64,000 nucleotides of DNA from JADGQN01 sp035315185 (lineage in GTDB: Bacteria > Desulfobacterota > Syntrophorhabdia > Syntrophorhabdales > WCHB1-27), in the NCBI GenBank assembly GCA_035315185.1, contig DATFYE010000032.1:1-64000 (forward strand), given 5' to 3'. Position 1 is the stretch's first letter, and each line of letters opens with the position of its first letter. Positions 51,160 through 59,437 of the stretch are shown one piece after another. The notes beneath the pieces are model-generated. The model worked only from the letters and a program-made list of their open reading frames with translations, was not told the origin of the DNA and did not search any database. The position numbers were made by a program, and so were the translations under genes.

Positions 51160-51350
51160 TCAACGACCGGGAGCTACGTCCCTTGAGGAGCGGCCCCCAA
51201 CGGGCCTCAAGGACCGCTGCCTTCGGCAGCTCAACGACCGGAAACTTCGTTTCCTTGAGGAACGTCGCCTCCGGCGGACGTGAGGAAGAGTCGTGTGTCT
51301 GTTGCCTCAAGCCAGCATGGCTGGCGGTCCTCAAGCGCAGCGGTCGGCCT
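51160..51350. repeat. hairpin array 2 with TTGAGGACCG-type linkers
   Basis: Perfect 6-bp/3-base hairpins lie at 51216-51230 (GCTGCC/GGCAGC), 51240-51254 (GGAAAC/GTTTCC) and 51311-51325 (GCCAGC/GCTGGC). A 5-bp one is at 51192-51206 (GGCCC/GGGCC), and imperfect ones lie near 51169-51182 and 51263-51281. The linkers are CAACGACCG, CTTGAGG and CTCAAGGACC, turning to CCTCAAG at the right end. The string TCCTCAAGCGCAGCGGT (51328-51344) is shared exactly with array 1. The array fills the gap between the kinase and the Nudix gene. Confidence 0.75.
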
Positions 51351-51404
51351 GGCAGGCGGCGAAAAAACTCGTTGACAAACAATTTATGATCGTGGCACAA
51401 ATGG

Positions 51405-51812
51405 ATGGAGGAACGAATTGTGATATTCGCTGCAGGTGGCATAGTCTGGAAAGAGACTCCGGAAGGGCGCAAGGTTGCCGTGATCCGTCGATCACGATAC
51501 GATGATTGGTCTCTGCCCAAAGGGAAGCTCATCGGAAAAGAGACATGGGAGGAGGCTGCTGTTCGGGAGGTAAAAGAGGAGACGGGTTGCGATGTCCAGA
51601 TAACGGGTTTTGCGGGTTCTGCTTCGTACCAGGTCAAAGGGGTTGCCAAGATGGTGCTCTTCTTTACAATGGAGTCTGTCAGGGAGTCTGCACTCATCGA
51701 TTTTTCGGAGGTAAAAGAAGTGTTGTGGCTTTCTCCGGAAGAAGCCCTCAAGAAGCTTGACTACGAGGCGGAAAGGGCTCTGCTCTCTAAGGCTTCTGCT
51801 GCAGCTCATTAA
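51405..51812 (+). CDS. Nudix hydrolase (Ap4A/diphosphoinositol-type)
   Basis: The 135-residue Nudix protein has a canonical box, GKLIGKETWEEAAVREVKEE followed by TG. The preceding DDWSLPKG and the FAAGGIVWKE start fit the bis-nucleoside polyphosphate or diadenosine hydrolase group. It would degrade a nucleotide diphosphate-linked metabolite. The start is ATG 51405; an ATG at 51401 is out of frame. Its 3' end overlaps that of the convergent ABC-F gene by 26 bases. Confidence 0.88.
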   Translation: MEERIVIFAAGGIVWKETPEGRKVAVIRRSRYDDWSLPKGKLIGKETWEEAAVREVKEETGCDVQITGFAGSASYQVKGVAKMVLFFTMESVRESALIDFSEVKEVLWLSPEEALKKLDYEAERALLSKASAAAH

Positions 51813-53655
51813 ACATCGTTTCAAATTCTTGTGACTTCACCTGCAGTTCAACGAAGAGTTCTTCCAATTCTTCGAATAAGCTTTCAATGTTTTTTCTAGA
51901 CTCGTGGATCGAAATGGAGAGAGCGGCTATCGACTTTCCGGACCCCTGTTGGGATGCGCGAAGAAGCGTCATGTTATCTTCTTTTACCTGTTCTTCGAGA
52001 GCCATGATCTGGGCCTCAAGCTCCCGAATCCGCTCCTGGAGAGGATTCAGAGTGCGCGACCGGTTCGCGATCATCTCTGCGCGGAGCCTCCGCAGGTCCT
52101 TTCTTTCTGTCTTCCTCTTCTGCACTTCGGGCATTTGGACTGTTGCTCCGGGCACATTTTTTTCGTCCTTCCAGCCGATACGATCAAGGAAATCCTGATA
52201 GGTCCCTTCAAAGAGCCACGGGCGATCTCCGTCGAAGACCACGAGCCTTGTGGCCGCAGCATGGAGCACCATCTCGCTGTGAGTGGCAATGAGCACCGCA
52301 CCGGGAAAGGCATCCATGGCATCGATTAACGAATCAACCGACTCCATGTCCAGGTGATTGGTGGGCTCGTCGAGCAAAAGCAGATTTGCCGGCGTTGTGA
52401 GAAGCTTGGCGAGCAGGACGCGGCTTTTCTCTCCGCCCGAGAGTACGCCCACCTTTTTCAGAGCCGCACCTCCCTCGAAGAGCATAGCCCCACAGATTTT
52501 CCGGACCACATTAGGGCTCAGCTCGCCGTTGGCCGAGAGCACCTCTTCCTGGACCGTGTTGCCGGGATCGAGCCGGTCAATGTTCGTCTGACCGAAGTAA
52601 GCTGTTTTCAGGTTTTCGTGGAGCGTTATGAGGCCATGCAACGGCTTCAGTTCCCCGGCGAGGAGGTTGAGGAGCGTGGTCTTGCCTTTTCCATTCTTAC
52701 CGATGATGCCGATCCGGTCCTTCCTGCCGACCGCCATGCTCAGTCCGGAGATGAGCGGCGAATAATTTCCATCAAAGGAAAAGGATATGTCGTGGGCCTC
52801 CAGGAGCCATTTTCCGTGGAAAGGAGCATAAGGAAACTCAAAGTCGAGATTGCGAGGCTTATCGAGCTTCTGAAGTCTTTCTCTTTTTTGCAGGGCTCTT
52901 ATGCGTGACTGGACAGCACGTGCGCGTGTTGCCTGGGCACGGAAGCGGTTAATAAACTCTTCAAGCTCTTTGCGCCTTTTTTCTTCATGAACACGCGTTT
53001 TCTCGTGGACCTCCTCTTCGAGCATTATCTGCTCATAGAGCTTCGTCGTGGGGCCCGGAACCTTGCGTATCCTGGTGCGGTGAATGCCCATTGTGTGGGT
53101 TGTGACGCTGTCCATAAAGGCCCGGTCGTGGGTAATGAGAATGAGCTCACTCCTCCACTCCCGCAAAAATCGTGTCAACCACCGGACGGAAACAATGTCG
53201 AGGTAGTTCGTTGGTTCGTCGAGGAGAAGAAGATTCGGTCGGCCGGCGAGAACCCGGGCAAGGTTGAGTCGGATCTGGAAGCCTCCGGATAGTTCCAGAG
53301 GATTGCTTCGAAAGTCAGGCTCCGAGAATCCCAAACCGAGAAGAATAGCCTTGACCTTGTAAGTTGTATCCCGCCCGTCTTCCTCCTGTTTGAGGTCACG
53401 GCAGGCCTCTTCGAGAACCGTCGACTTGGTGAAGTCGACGTGCTGAGACAGGTGGCCTATTGTGTAATACCTGGGCATGGTGATCGTACCTGAATCATAC
53501 TGTTCCTCGCCAAGGAGAAGGCGAAAAAGGGTCGTCTTGCCACTCCCGTTCCTGCCCACCAGGCCCACGCGCTCCTGCGCGCCAACCGTGAACGTGACAC
53601 TATCAAAGATAACGTGTTCAGCGTAGGCCTTGGAAAGATTTGAGACGGTAAGCAC
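51787..53655 (-). CDS. ABC-F family ATPase
   Basis: The 622-residue protein has two ABC domains and no TM part. Domain 1 has Walker A LVGRNGSGKTTLFRLL and signature LSGGFQIRLNLARVL. Domain 2 has IIGKNGKGKTTLLNLLAG and LSGGEKSRVLLAKLL. The inter-domain linker (about 220-290) is Arg/Lys/Glu-rich and the C-terminal 80 residues form a coiled coil. This is the Uup/YdiF-like branch acting on ribosomes (translation factor), possibly also in antibiotic protection; which one cannot be told from sequence. Confidence 0.92.
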   Translation of the reverse strand: MLTVSNLSKAYAEHVIFDSVTFTVGAQERVGLVGRNGSGKTTLFRLLLGEEQYDSGTITMPRYYTIGHLSQHVDFTKSTVLEEACRDLKQEEDGRDTTYKVKAILLGLGFSEPDFRSNPLELSGGFQIRLNLARVLAGRPNLLLLDEPTNYLDIVSVRWLTRFLREWRSELILITHDRAFMDSVTTHTMGIHRTRIRKVPGPTTKLYEQIMLEEEVHEKTRVHEEKRRKELEEFINRFRAQATRARAVQSRIRALQKRERLQKLDKPRNLDFEFPYAPFHGKWLLEAHDISFSFDGNYSPLISGLSMAVGRKDRIGIIGKNGKGKTTLLNLLAGELKPLHGLITLHENLKTAYFGQTNIDRLDPGNTVQEEVLSANGELSPNVVRKICGAMLFEGGAALKKVGVLSGGEKSRVLLAKLLTTPANLLLLDEPTNHLDMESVDSLIDAMDAFPGAVLIATHSEMVLHAAATRLVVFDGDRPWLFEGTYQDFLDRIGWKDEKNVPGATVQMPEVQKRKTERKDLRRLRAEMIANRSRTLNPLQERIRELEAQIMALEEQVKEDNMTLLRASQQGSGKSIAALSISIHESRKNIESLFEELEELFVELQVKSQEFETMFNELQQKP

Positions 53656-53746
53656 GCAGTAATACTACAGGGTCGCGGGTCAAGGGTCAAGGGGCATGGT
53701 CTCCAGCCGTTCCTGTGAATGCGTGCCGGGAGCAGCAAGGCTATAC

Positions 53747-53775
53747 TTGACAAAAATAGTAGTAAATAATATATT
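53747..53775 (+). promoter_or_regulatory. strong sigma-70-type promoter of DUF39 gene with long leader
   Basis: TTGACA (53747-53752) and TATATT (53770-53775) are 17 bases apart. The predicted start near 53783 gives a leader of about 245 bases before ATG 54028. The leader holds a 31-codon frame (53791-53886) and a small hairpin CCTGA-ACC-TCAGG near 53927. I compared it by eye with SAM-I and SAH riboswitch consensus cores and did not find them. Confidence 0.6.
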
Positions 53776-54027
53776 AGTTAAGGCCACTTTATGAAAGATG
53801 GATTACATCGCCACCAGATCGAGAGTCTGATGCAGGCAAGGATCAATCTATGGATAATGCGTTGCCCCACCTGGGGCTTAAACTAACGCAATCCACGGTT
53901 GAACGTTTGCGGGAATCTCGGTGTGACCTGAACCTCAGGGTATCTTGATTCACCCCTTGCATAACTGCATACGCACCAACCTTACAAGACCAATAGCAAT
54001 CTGACATTCCGAAAGGAGGAGCAACTA

Positions 54028-55245
54028 ATGAAAACGATTGACGAGATAAACGAGAAAATAAAGCAGGGCAGGGCAGTAGTTGTGACTGCCGAAGAGATGA
54101 TAGGGATAGTCAAAGAGAAAGGAGTTAAAGCGGCGTCGCAAGAGGTGGACGTGGTCACCACAGGTACCTTCGGACCGATGTGTTCAAGCGGGCTCTTTAT
54201 CAATGTGGGCCACACCAAGCCGAGGATAAAACTGGGGGGCGGCACCTGCTATCTGAATGATGTGCCCTGTTACGCGGGCCTTGCCGCTGTTGATATCTAC
54301 ATTGGAGCGACCGCTATACCCGATGATGATCCGCGTAACAAAGTCTATCCGGGAGCGTTCAGCTACGGTGGGGGTCACGTGATCGAGGATTTCGTAGCGG
54401 GAAGGGACTTGAGGCTCGAAGCTCATGCATACGGCACAGACTGTTACCCCCGGAAGAGAATCGAGACATATATCCACAAGGACACGGTGAACGAAGCGTA
54501 TCTTTTTAACCCGCGAAACAGCTACCAGAATTACAACATTGCTGTGAACCTTTCTGACAAAGTGATCTACACATACATGGGGACCATAAAGCCAAACATC
54601 GGCAACGCGAACTATTGCAGCGCGGGCCAGCTATCGCCGCTCCTGAAAGACCCGAAGTACAGGACGGTAGGCATCGGCACGAGGCTTTTTCTGGGCGGTG
54701 GTATCGGGTACGTTGCCTGGTCCGGGACTCAACATAACCCGGAGATTTTGCGTAGTCCCGATGGTCTGCCCCGGGCGCCCGGGGGCACGCTCGCACTGGT
54801 CGGTGACGCGAAACAGATGACCCCCGAGTACGTAAAAGGAGCAAGTTTCACTGGATACGGCGCGACTCTGATTGTAGGCATCGGCGTGCCCATACCGGTT
54901 ATCGATGAGGAGATGGCCTACTTCACGTCCCGGACAGATGCTGACCTCTATGCCCAGATCGTTGACTATAGCGACGACTACCCGAACCGCGTTGCCCGGA
55001 GCCTGGGCGAAGCAAGTTATGCTCAGCTCAAGACAGGCAGAATCGCGATCGATGGCAAAGAGGTCCCGACGTTCCCCATCTCCAGCTATTCGAAGGCACG
55101 CGTGATTGCCTCCACCCTGAAAGGATGGATCTCCTCCGGAAACTTTTCGCTGACTAATCCTGTAGCGCCTTTGCCCGGTGTCGGTTCAGGCATCAAGATG
55201 AAAGTGCTCGAAGAGAGGGTGGTACTGGAAGAAAAATCGGCGTAG
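54028..55245 (+). CDS. homocysteine biosynthesis protein, DUF39 family
   Basis: The 405-residue cytosolic protein is of the DUF39 family (MA1821 type). Archaeal and deltaproteobacterial members are implicated in making homocysteine from aspartate semialdehyde and sulfide. Conserved parts include TFGPMCSSGLFINVGHTKPR, GGTCYLNDVPCYAG with candidate catalytic Cys, GTDCYPRK and IGNANYCSAGQLSPL. It has no CBS or ferredoxin extension, and the usual NIL/4Fe-4S partner is not adjacent. The start ATG 54028 has a strong AAGGAGGAG. A terminator follows after a palindromic repeat. Confidence 0.88.
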   Translation: MKTIDEINEKIKQGRAVVVTAEEMIGIVKEKGVKAASQEVDVVTTGTFGPMCSSGLFINVGHTKPRIKLGGGTCYLNDVPCYAGLAAVDIYIGATAIPDDDPRNKVYPGAFSYGGGHVIEDFVAGRDLRLEAHAYGTDCYPRKRIETYIHKDTVNEAYLFNPRNSYQNYNIAVNLSDKVIYTYMGTIKPNIGNANYCSAGQLSPLLKDPKYRTVGIGTRLFLGGGIGYVAWSGTQHNPEILRSPDGLPRAPGGTLALVGDAKQMTPEYVKGASFTGYGATLIVGIGVPIPVIDEEMAYFTSRTDADLYAQIVDYSDDYPNRVARSLGEASYAQLKTGRIAIDGKEVPTFPISSYSKARVIASTLKGWISSGNFSLTNPVAPLPGVGSGIKMKVLEERVVLEEKSA

Positions 55246-55249
55246 GCCT

Positions 55250-55376
55250 GGCACCAAGTTGCCTTCATTCATATAGCTGCGTTGCCTGCGCCCTGTCTCA
55301 CTCCGACGTACTTAAGTACTCCTCCGTTCGCCAAGGCTTGAGCGCCTTGCTCTATTTTTGAATGCGACTTGGTGCC
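55250..55376. repeat. 127-bp inverted-repeat element with GTACTTAAGTAC centre
   Basis: The terminal arms GGCACCAAG (55250-55258) and CTTGGTGCC (55368-55376) are perfect, and similarity continues inward for about 25 bases. The centre GTACTTAAGTAC (55308-55319) is a perfect 12-base palindrome. A further stem CAAGGC/GCCTTG lies at 55332-55349. It begins five bases after the DUF39 stop. Part of it (TTGAGCGCCT, then GCTCTATTTTTGAATGCGAC) recurs at about 49301-49330. Confidence 0.7.
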
Positions 55377-55387
55377 AAAACTGCTTG

Positions 55388-55417
55388 AAGGCGGGAGTCT
55401 TCTCTTCCGCCTTTTGT
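55388..55417 (+). terminator. intrinsic terminator after DUF39 gene
   Basis: AAGGCGG (55388-55394) and CCGCCTT (55407-55413) form a 7-bp stem with a 12-base loop, followed by TTGTT to give TTTTGTT. This fits an intrinsic terminator located after the palindromic element and before the thi promoter. Confidence 0.7.
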
Positions 55418-55457
55418 TATTCCAAAGATCATACTTTTTTCGTGCCTCCATATCGGC

Positions 55458-55463
55458 TATAAT
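55458..55463 (+). promoter_or_regulatory. candidate -10 box of thiE operon
   Basis: A perfect TATAAT lies 13 bases before the thiE ATG (55476), so transcription would begin about 5 bases before the start codon and the mRNA would be nearly leaderless. The -35 region is poor. The short leader leaves no room for a TPP riboswitch, and I see no CTGAGA-type core upstream. Confidence 0.45.
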
Positions 55464-55475
55464 TAATCAAGCAAC

Positions 55476-56108
55476 ATGAAGAAGATGAAGAGGATCGGGA
55501 GGTTTCAGGTCATTACCGATACGGTTCTGCAAACCTGTTATTCGCATGTGGAGCTTGCAGCGCTTGCTATCGCCGGTGGTGCCGATACCATCCAGCTGCG
55601 CGAGAAGGGCGGGTCGACAAGGCAGATGATCCGTGCGGCCGAGCAAATGTACGCCTTATGTAAGGAAGCTGACGTGACCTTTATTGTCAATGACCGTGTG
55701 GATGTGGCAATTGCATCCGGCGCGGACGGCGTTCACCTGGGACAGGATGACTTCCCCATCCCCCTCGCGCGGAAGCTCCTGGGCAAGAAAGCCATCATCG
55801 GTGGGTCAGCAGCCAACATTGAAGAAGCGCGCAAGTGTCTCGCGGAAGGTGCGGACTACATCGGCTTCGGCCCCGTCTATACCACGACCTCCAAGGCGGA
55901 TGCCGGCCCGGTAAGCGGGCTTGACCTTCTGCGGGACGTCGCAGAGGCGATCCCTCTGCCGATCGTTGCTATCGGCGGTATCACGACAGCCAACGCCCCT
56001 TTCGTATTAAAGGCAGGGGCGCACGGCATTGCGGTGATTTCAGCGGTCTGTTGTCAGAATAACCCGACGGAAGCAGCCAGATCGCTCCTGCTCTGTATTG
56101 GAACCTGA
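55476..56108 (+). CDS. thiE: thiamine-phosphate synthase
   Basis: The 210-residue TIM-barrel enzyme would join HMP-PP and thiazole phosphate to thiamine phosphate. Conserved: DTIQLREKGGSTRQM, VNDRVDVAIASGADGVHLGQ, IIGGSAANIEEA and GFGPVYTTTSKADAG, then VAIGGITTAN. ATG 55485 is an alternative start. The TGA overlaps the thiL ATG by one base, coupling the two. Confidence 0.95.
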   Translation: MKKMKRIGRFQVITDTVLQTCYSHVELAALAIAGGADTIQLREKGGSTRQMIRAAEQMYALCKEADVTFIVNDRVDVAIASGADGVHLGQDDFPIPLARKLLGKKAIIGGSAANIEEARKCLAEGADYIGFGPVYTTTSKADAGPVSGLDLLRDVAEAIPLPIVAIGGITTANAPFVLKAGAHGIAVISAVCCQNNPTEAARSLLLCIGT

Positions 56109-57142
56109 TGAGTATGGCCGAGACGGTTGGCGATATTGGTGAATTCGGGCTCATCCGGAGAATCAGCGACCTCCTCAATAGGGATGGGATCCGGTCTGAT
56201 CGGGTGTCGGTAGGCATTGGTGATGATACTGCTTCATTCCTGCCACGACCCGGATGTGAAATTCTGGTCACGTGCGATGCTCTCGTGGAGGGGCGTCACT
56301 TCCTCTCGGCATATACTACCCCCTTTGATCTGGGAAGCCGTGCGATGACGGTCAACATCAGTGACATCGGGGCCATGGGGGGAAGGCCTGTTTACGCCCT
56401 TGTTTCCTTAGGGCTGAAGGCCGAGATGCTTGTTCATGACGTGGAAGAAATGTACCGGGGATTTCTTACGGAGCTGAATCCCTTCGACGCTGCTGTAATC
56501 GGCGGCAACATCACGAAATCAGGAGACGGGATGTTCATCGACATCACCCTCATGGGTGAGATAAAACAGGGCAAAGGCGTGCGCCGTTCAGGGGCGATAC
56601 CGGGGAATGTCATCCTCGTTACCGGGTATCCGGGTCAGTCGGCCGCAGGTCTGCAGCTCTTGCTCAAGGGGCCGGACAGCCCGGAACTGCTCAACCACCC
56701 GCTGGTGAGAATTTACAACAGGCCTTCCCACAGGGCACAACTGGGAGAAGCGATCGCTGAGACCGGTTATGCCACGGCGATGATTGATACAAGCGACGGA
56801 TTCCTGGGAGACCTGGGACACATCTGCGAGGAGAGCAAGGTTGGAGCTGAATTGTTCGAGGAGAAAATCCCGGTGAGTGAAGACCTGCGGCAGACGGCCC
56901 GTGTGCTTGGCCGCGACCCGTATGATTTTTTTCTCGGCGACAGCGATGATTACGAGCTGATCATCACCTGCGGTTTGGAGCATGTCGGCCTTCTTCATTC
57001 GATTGTGGCCCGTTGCGGTGACGTCCCCGTGGCAGAGGTAGGGAAAATAACGCATGGCCACGGCATTACGCTACAAACCCCGGGTGGATTGCGCCCGTTG
57101 AAATCATCGAGCTGGGATCATTTTCGTGTAAAAAAGGGTTAA
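56108..57142 (+). CDS. thiL: thiamine-monophosphate kinase
   Basis: The 344-residue PurM-like kinase would phosphorylate thiamine phosphate to TPP, the last pathway step. Signatures: N-terminal GEFGLIRRI, GIGDDTASFLPRPG, VTCDALVEGRHF, NISDIGAMGGRP and MIDTSDGFLGDL. Complete and normal in length. It starts on the last base of thiE. Confidence 0.95.
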   Translation: MSMAETVGDIGEFGLIRRISDLLNRDGIRSDRVSVGIGDDTASFLPRPGCEILVTCDALVEGRHFLSAYTTPFDLGSRAMTVNISDIGAMGGRPVYALVSLGLKAEMLVHDVEEMYRGFLTELNPFDAAVIGGNITKSGDGMFIDITLMGEIKQGKGVRRSGAIPGNVILVTGYPGQSAAGLQLLLKGPDSPELLNHPLVRIYNRPSHRAQLGEAIAETGYATAMIDTSDGFLGDLGHICEESKVGAELFEEKIPVSEDLRQTARVLGRDPYDFFLGDSDDYELIITCGLEHVGLLHSIVARCGDVPVAEVGKITHGHGITLQTPGGLRPLKSSSWDHFRVKKG

Positions 57143-57155
57143 AGGATGGAATAAC

Positions 57156-57971
57156 ATGTACAATCAGGAAATGGCCAAGACAGCCGCCGAAAACCTGAGA
57201 CGTGTCCGCGAACGCAAGCCCCTGGTGCACAACATTACGAATTACGTGGTCATGAACTATACTGCCAATGCCCTGCTCGCGTGTGGTGCAGCTCCGGTGA
57301 TGGCCCACGCGATGGAAGAAGTAGAGGAGATGGTCTCGCTGGCAGGCGCTTTGGTCTTGAATATCGGCACATTGAGCATCCCGTGGATCGAGGCAATGGT
57401 GAAGGCGGGTAAACGAGCCAATGCTTTGCACGTACCGGTTATTCTCGATCCTGTGGGTGCCGGAGCGACGGCCCTGCGTACGGACACAGCCAGGCGATTG
57501 ATTGAGGAGCTTTCGATTCAGGTGATTCGAGGCAATGCCTCGGAGATTCTGTCCCTTTCTCCGGAAAGACCCGAGTCCCGTACAAAAGGGGTTGATTCGG
57601 TGCACACGGTTGATCAGGTCGCAGAGATGGCCGTGGCACTTGCCCGGAAACTGAAGCTGACCCTCGCTGTTACTGGCGTAGTCGATCTGATAACAGACGG
57701 TGAGCAGACCTGCCGCGTGATGAACGGACACGAGATGATGGGTCATATCACGGGAACAGGCTGCACAGCAACGGCGATCATCGGTGCCTTTCTTGCAGTG
57801 GAACCCGATTCGCTGAGAGCTGCTACGACAGGCCTGTCGTACTTCGGGCTGGCAGGAGAAAAGGCCGCTACCAGGACATTAGCCCCGGGCACTTACCAGA
57901 TCGCACTCCTCGATGCTCTTTACGAGATGAAGGAGGAGGAACTGAGTACAGGCGCCAGGATACAGGTTTGA
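57156..57971 (+). CDS. thiM: hydroxyethylthiazole kinase
   Basis: The 271-residue ribokinase-like enzyme would phosphorylate salvaged thiazole alcohol for ThiE. Motifs: PLVHNITNYVVMNYTANALL, VILDPVGAGATALR and the anion hole GHITGTGCTATAIIGAF. AAAGGATGG precedes ATG 57156. With thiE and thiL it makes a salvage-oriented thiamine cluster; thiD and thiC are not in the window. Confidence 0.94.
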   Translation: MYNQEMAKTAAENLRRVRERKPLVHNITNYVVMNYTANALLACGAAPVMAHAMEEVEEMVSLAGALVLNIGTLSIPWIEAMVKAGKRANALHVPVILDPVGAGATALRTDTARRLIEELSIQVIRGNASEILSLSPERPESRTKGVDSVHTVDQVAEMAVALARKLKLTLAVTGVVDLITDGEQTCRVMNGHEMMGHITGTGCTATAIIGAFLAVEPDSLRAATTGLSYFGLAGEKAATRTLAPGTYQIALLDALYEMKEEELSTGARIQV

Positions 57972-57995
57972 GGTCATTCTTGTGAGGCTAGCGCA

Positions 57996-58709
57996 ATGAA
58001 ACTCCGCTGGATACCCAACATACTCACCATGGGAAATCTCACGTGCGGGTTCATGTCCGTGGTATTCGCAAGCTTCAACACGTCCGAAGGGTATGTTGTT
58101 GGGGCGGTCCTGATTCTGGTAGCAGCGCTGCTGGATGGGCTTGACGGGCAGGTAGCCCGTTGGCTTCGCGTGAGCAGCCCCGTGGGCAAAGAGCTCGACT
58201 CGCTGGCTGACTCCGTTGCCTTTGGTGTTGCACCCGGGTATCTTGCCTACGTTACCTATCTCAGCGGTACCGACGCTCTCGTATTCGGCCGCTCCATAGA
58301 TCTCGGGGTGCCGATAGCGGCCATTTTTCCCGTATGCGCGGCCTACCGGCTGGCCCGATTCAATGTTCAGTCTTCGTCCGATTCCTTTACCGGACTTCCT
58401 TCTCCGGTCGCAGGGATACTGGTAGCTCTGGCGCCTATCTGTCTGCCGCACGTCCACATACCCACGCCGCTTTTTGCGTCGATGTTTTCCCTTGTAGGAT
58501 TCTTAATGGTTTCGACTGTGCGCTACTCCAAGCCGCAGTCGTTTATTCTCAAGAACCTGCATGGGTTCAGGCTGGCCGGGCTTGTGGTGCTGGTCGGCCT
58601 CCTATTACTCTTGTTCAAGTTCTGGGTCATCTTTCTTTTTATCGGCCTCTACGTCCTGTCCGGCCTCCTCACCTTTGTTATTCAATTCATCGAGGACCAC
58701 CGCTACTAG
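57996..58709 (+). CDS. pssA: CDP-diacylglycerol-serine O-phosphatidyltransferase
   Basis: The 237-residue membrane enzyme of the CDP-alcohol phosphatidyltransferase family would make phosphatidylserine, the precursor of phosphatidylethanolamine. The catalytic motif DGLDGQVARWLRVSSPVGKE followed by LDSLAD matches DGx2ARx8Gx3Dx3D. About seven TM helices follow. The subclass II (Bacillus/deltaproteobacterial) form fits the membrane topology. It starts 24 bases after thiM, probably in the same transcript. Confidence 0.93.
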   Translation: MKLRWIPNILTMGNLTCGFMSVVFASFNTSEGYVVGAVLILVAALLDGLDGQVARWLRVSSPVGKELDSLADSVAFGVAPGYLAYVTYLSGTDALVFGRSIDLGVPIAAIFPVCAAYRLARFNVQSSSDSFTGLPSPVAGILVALAPICLPHVHIPTPLFASMFSLVGFLMVSTVRYSKPQSFILKNLHGFRLAGLVVLVGLLLLLFKFWVIFLFIGLYVLSGLLTFVIQFIEDHRY

Positions 58710-58727
58710 TGCCTAAGTGCAAAGATT

Positions 58728-58751
58728 GACGCGGGGACGCGGGGACGCGGT
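58728..58751. repeat. three tandem copies of GACGCGGG octamer
   Basis: GACGCGGG occurs at 58728-58735 and 58736-58743, and GACGCGGT at 58744-58751, beginning 18 bases after the pssA stop. It has no coding role. It is another short-word repeat directly behind a gene. Confidence 0.7.
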
Positions 58752-58780
58752 GAAGCCGATATAAGAAGATATACGGACAC

Positions 58781-59119
58781 ATGACCATACAAATATTCGG
58801 GTTGCTCAAATGTCAGGAGACCAGGAAGGCACAACGCTATTTCAAGGAGCGGAGAATACCCTTCCAGTTCATCAATCTTGCTGAGCGAGGCCTGAGCAAG
58901 GGTGAGCTGAACAGCGTGAAGGCAGTGATAGGCATAGACAATCTGATCGACAGAGATGGCAAGGAGTATGCCCGGCGGAACCTCAAGTATCTTGCGCACA
59001 ATGTCGAAGAAGAGCTCTTGAAGGATCCATTACTGTTCAGGACGCCTATCGTAAGGAATGGCGGCCTGGCCACTGTCGGCTATATGCCTCACGTATGGAA
59101 GGAATGGGACGCGAAGTGA
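58781..59119 (+). CDS. ArsC/Spx-like thioredoxin-fold protein
   Basis: The 112-residue protein of the ArsC/YffB/Spx superfamily has a single N-terminal Cys (GLLKCQETRKAQRYF) and the C-terminal FRTPIVRNG. The cis-Pro region is present. Arsenate reductase activity would need a conserved Arg set and partner thiols that I cannot confirm, so I leave it as a family member, perhaps a redox or glutathione-linked reductase. The start ATG 58781 has a weak ribosome site. It converges with the gene at 59141. Confidence 0.8.
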   Translation: MTIQIFGLLKCQETRKAQRYFKERRIPFQFINLAERGLSKGELNSVKAVIGIDNLIDRDGKEYARRNLKYLAHNVEEELLKDPLLFRTPIVRNGGLATVGYMPHVWKEWDAK

Positions 59120-59140
59120 TTCGGGCTAAAGGGCGCGCAT

Positions 59141-59437
59141 CTAAAACAGCTTGCCGGAGACAAAGTGTCTCTTCCCTTCGCCGCTGCCTGGTTTTACCTT
59201 TGGCGTCTGCCGCCTGGGAGACGCTGCCTTCTTTGGTTTTTCTGAGACAATGGCCTGTTGGCAGAGTCTCACGATGCAGTCCAGCTCGGTCTCCGAGAGG
59301 ATAATAGCGTACTTCATGAAAGATTTTTCTTTTTTGCTGCCATGCGCCATGGCAAGCTCTGGTTCCATGGCATCAAGTATTTTTCTCAGTGCTGACCGGT
59401 GATCGTCACCTCTCGCTATTACTGTTTGGCCGTTCAT
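59141..59437 (-). CDS. small hypothetical protein with basic tail
   Basis: This 98-residue protein has a strong Shine-Dalgarno (GGGAGGACCGA) before ATG 59437, which supports translation. The middle holds a helical segment (AIILSETELDCIVRLCQQAI), and the last 30 residues are Lys/Arg/Pro-rich. No family recognised. Confidence 0.55.
   Translation of the reverse strand: MNGQTVIARGDDHRSALRKILDAMEPELAMAHGSKKEKSFMKYAIILSETELDCIVRLCQQAIVSEKPKKAASPRRQTPKVKPGSGEGKRHFVSGKLF

Noticed and set aside
53783..54027. SAM-I, SAM-II or SAH riboswitch before the DUF39 gene
   Set aside because: I could not find the conserved cores by eye; only an unassigned leader is claimed.
55380..55475. TPP riboswitch ahead of thiE
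   Set aside because: No CTGAGA-type core is present, and the candidate -10 lies only 13 bases from the start codon.
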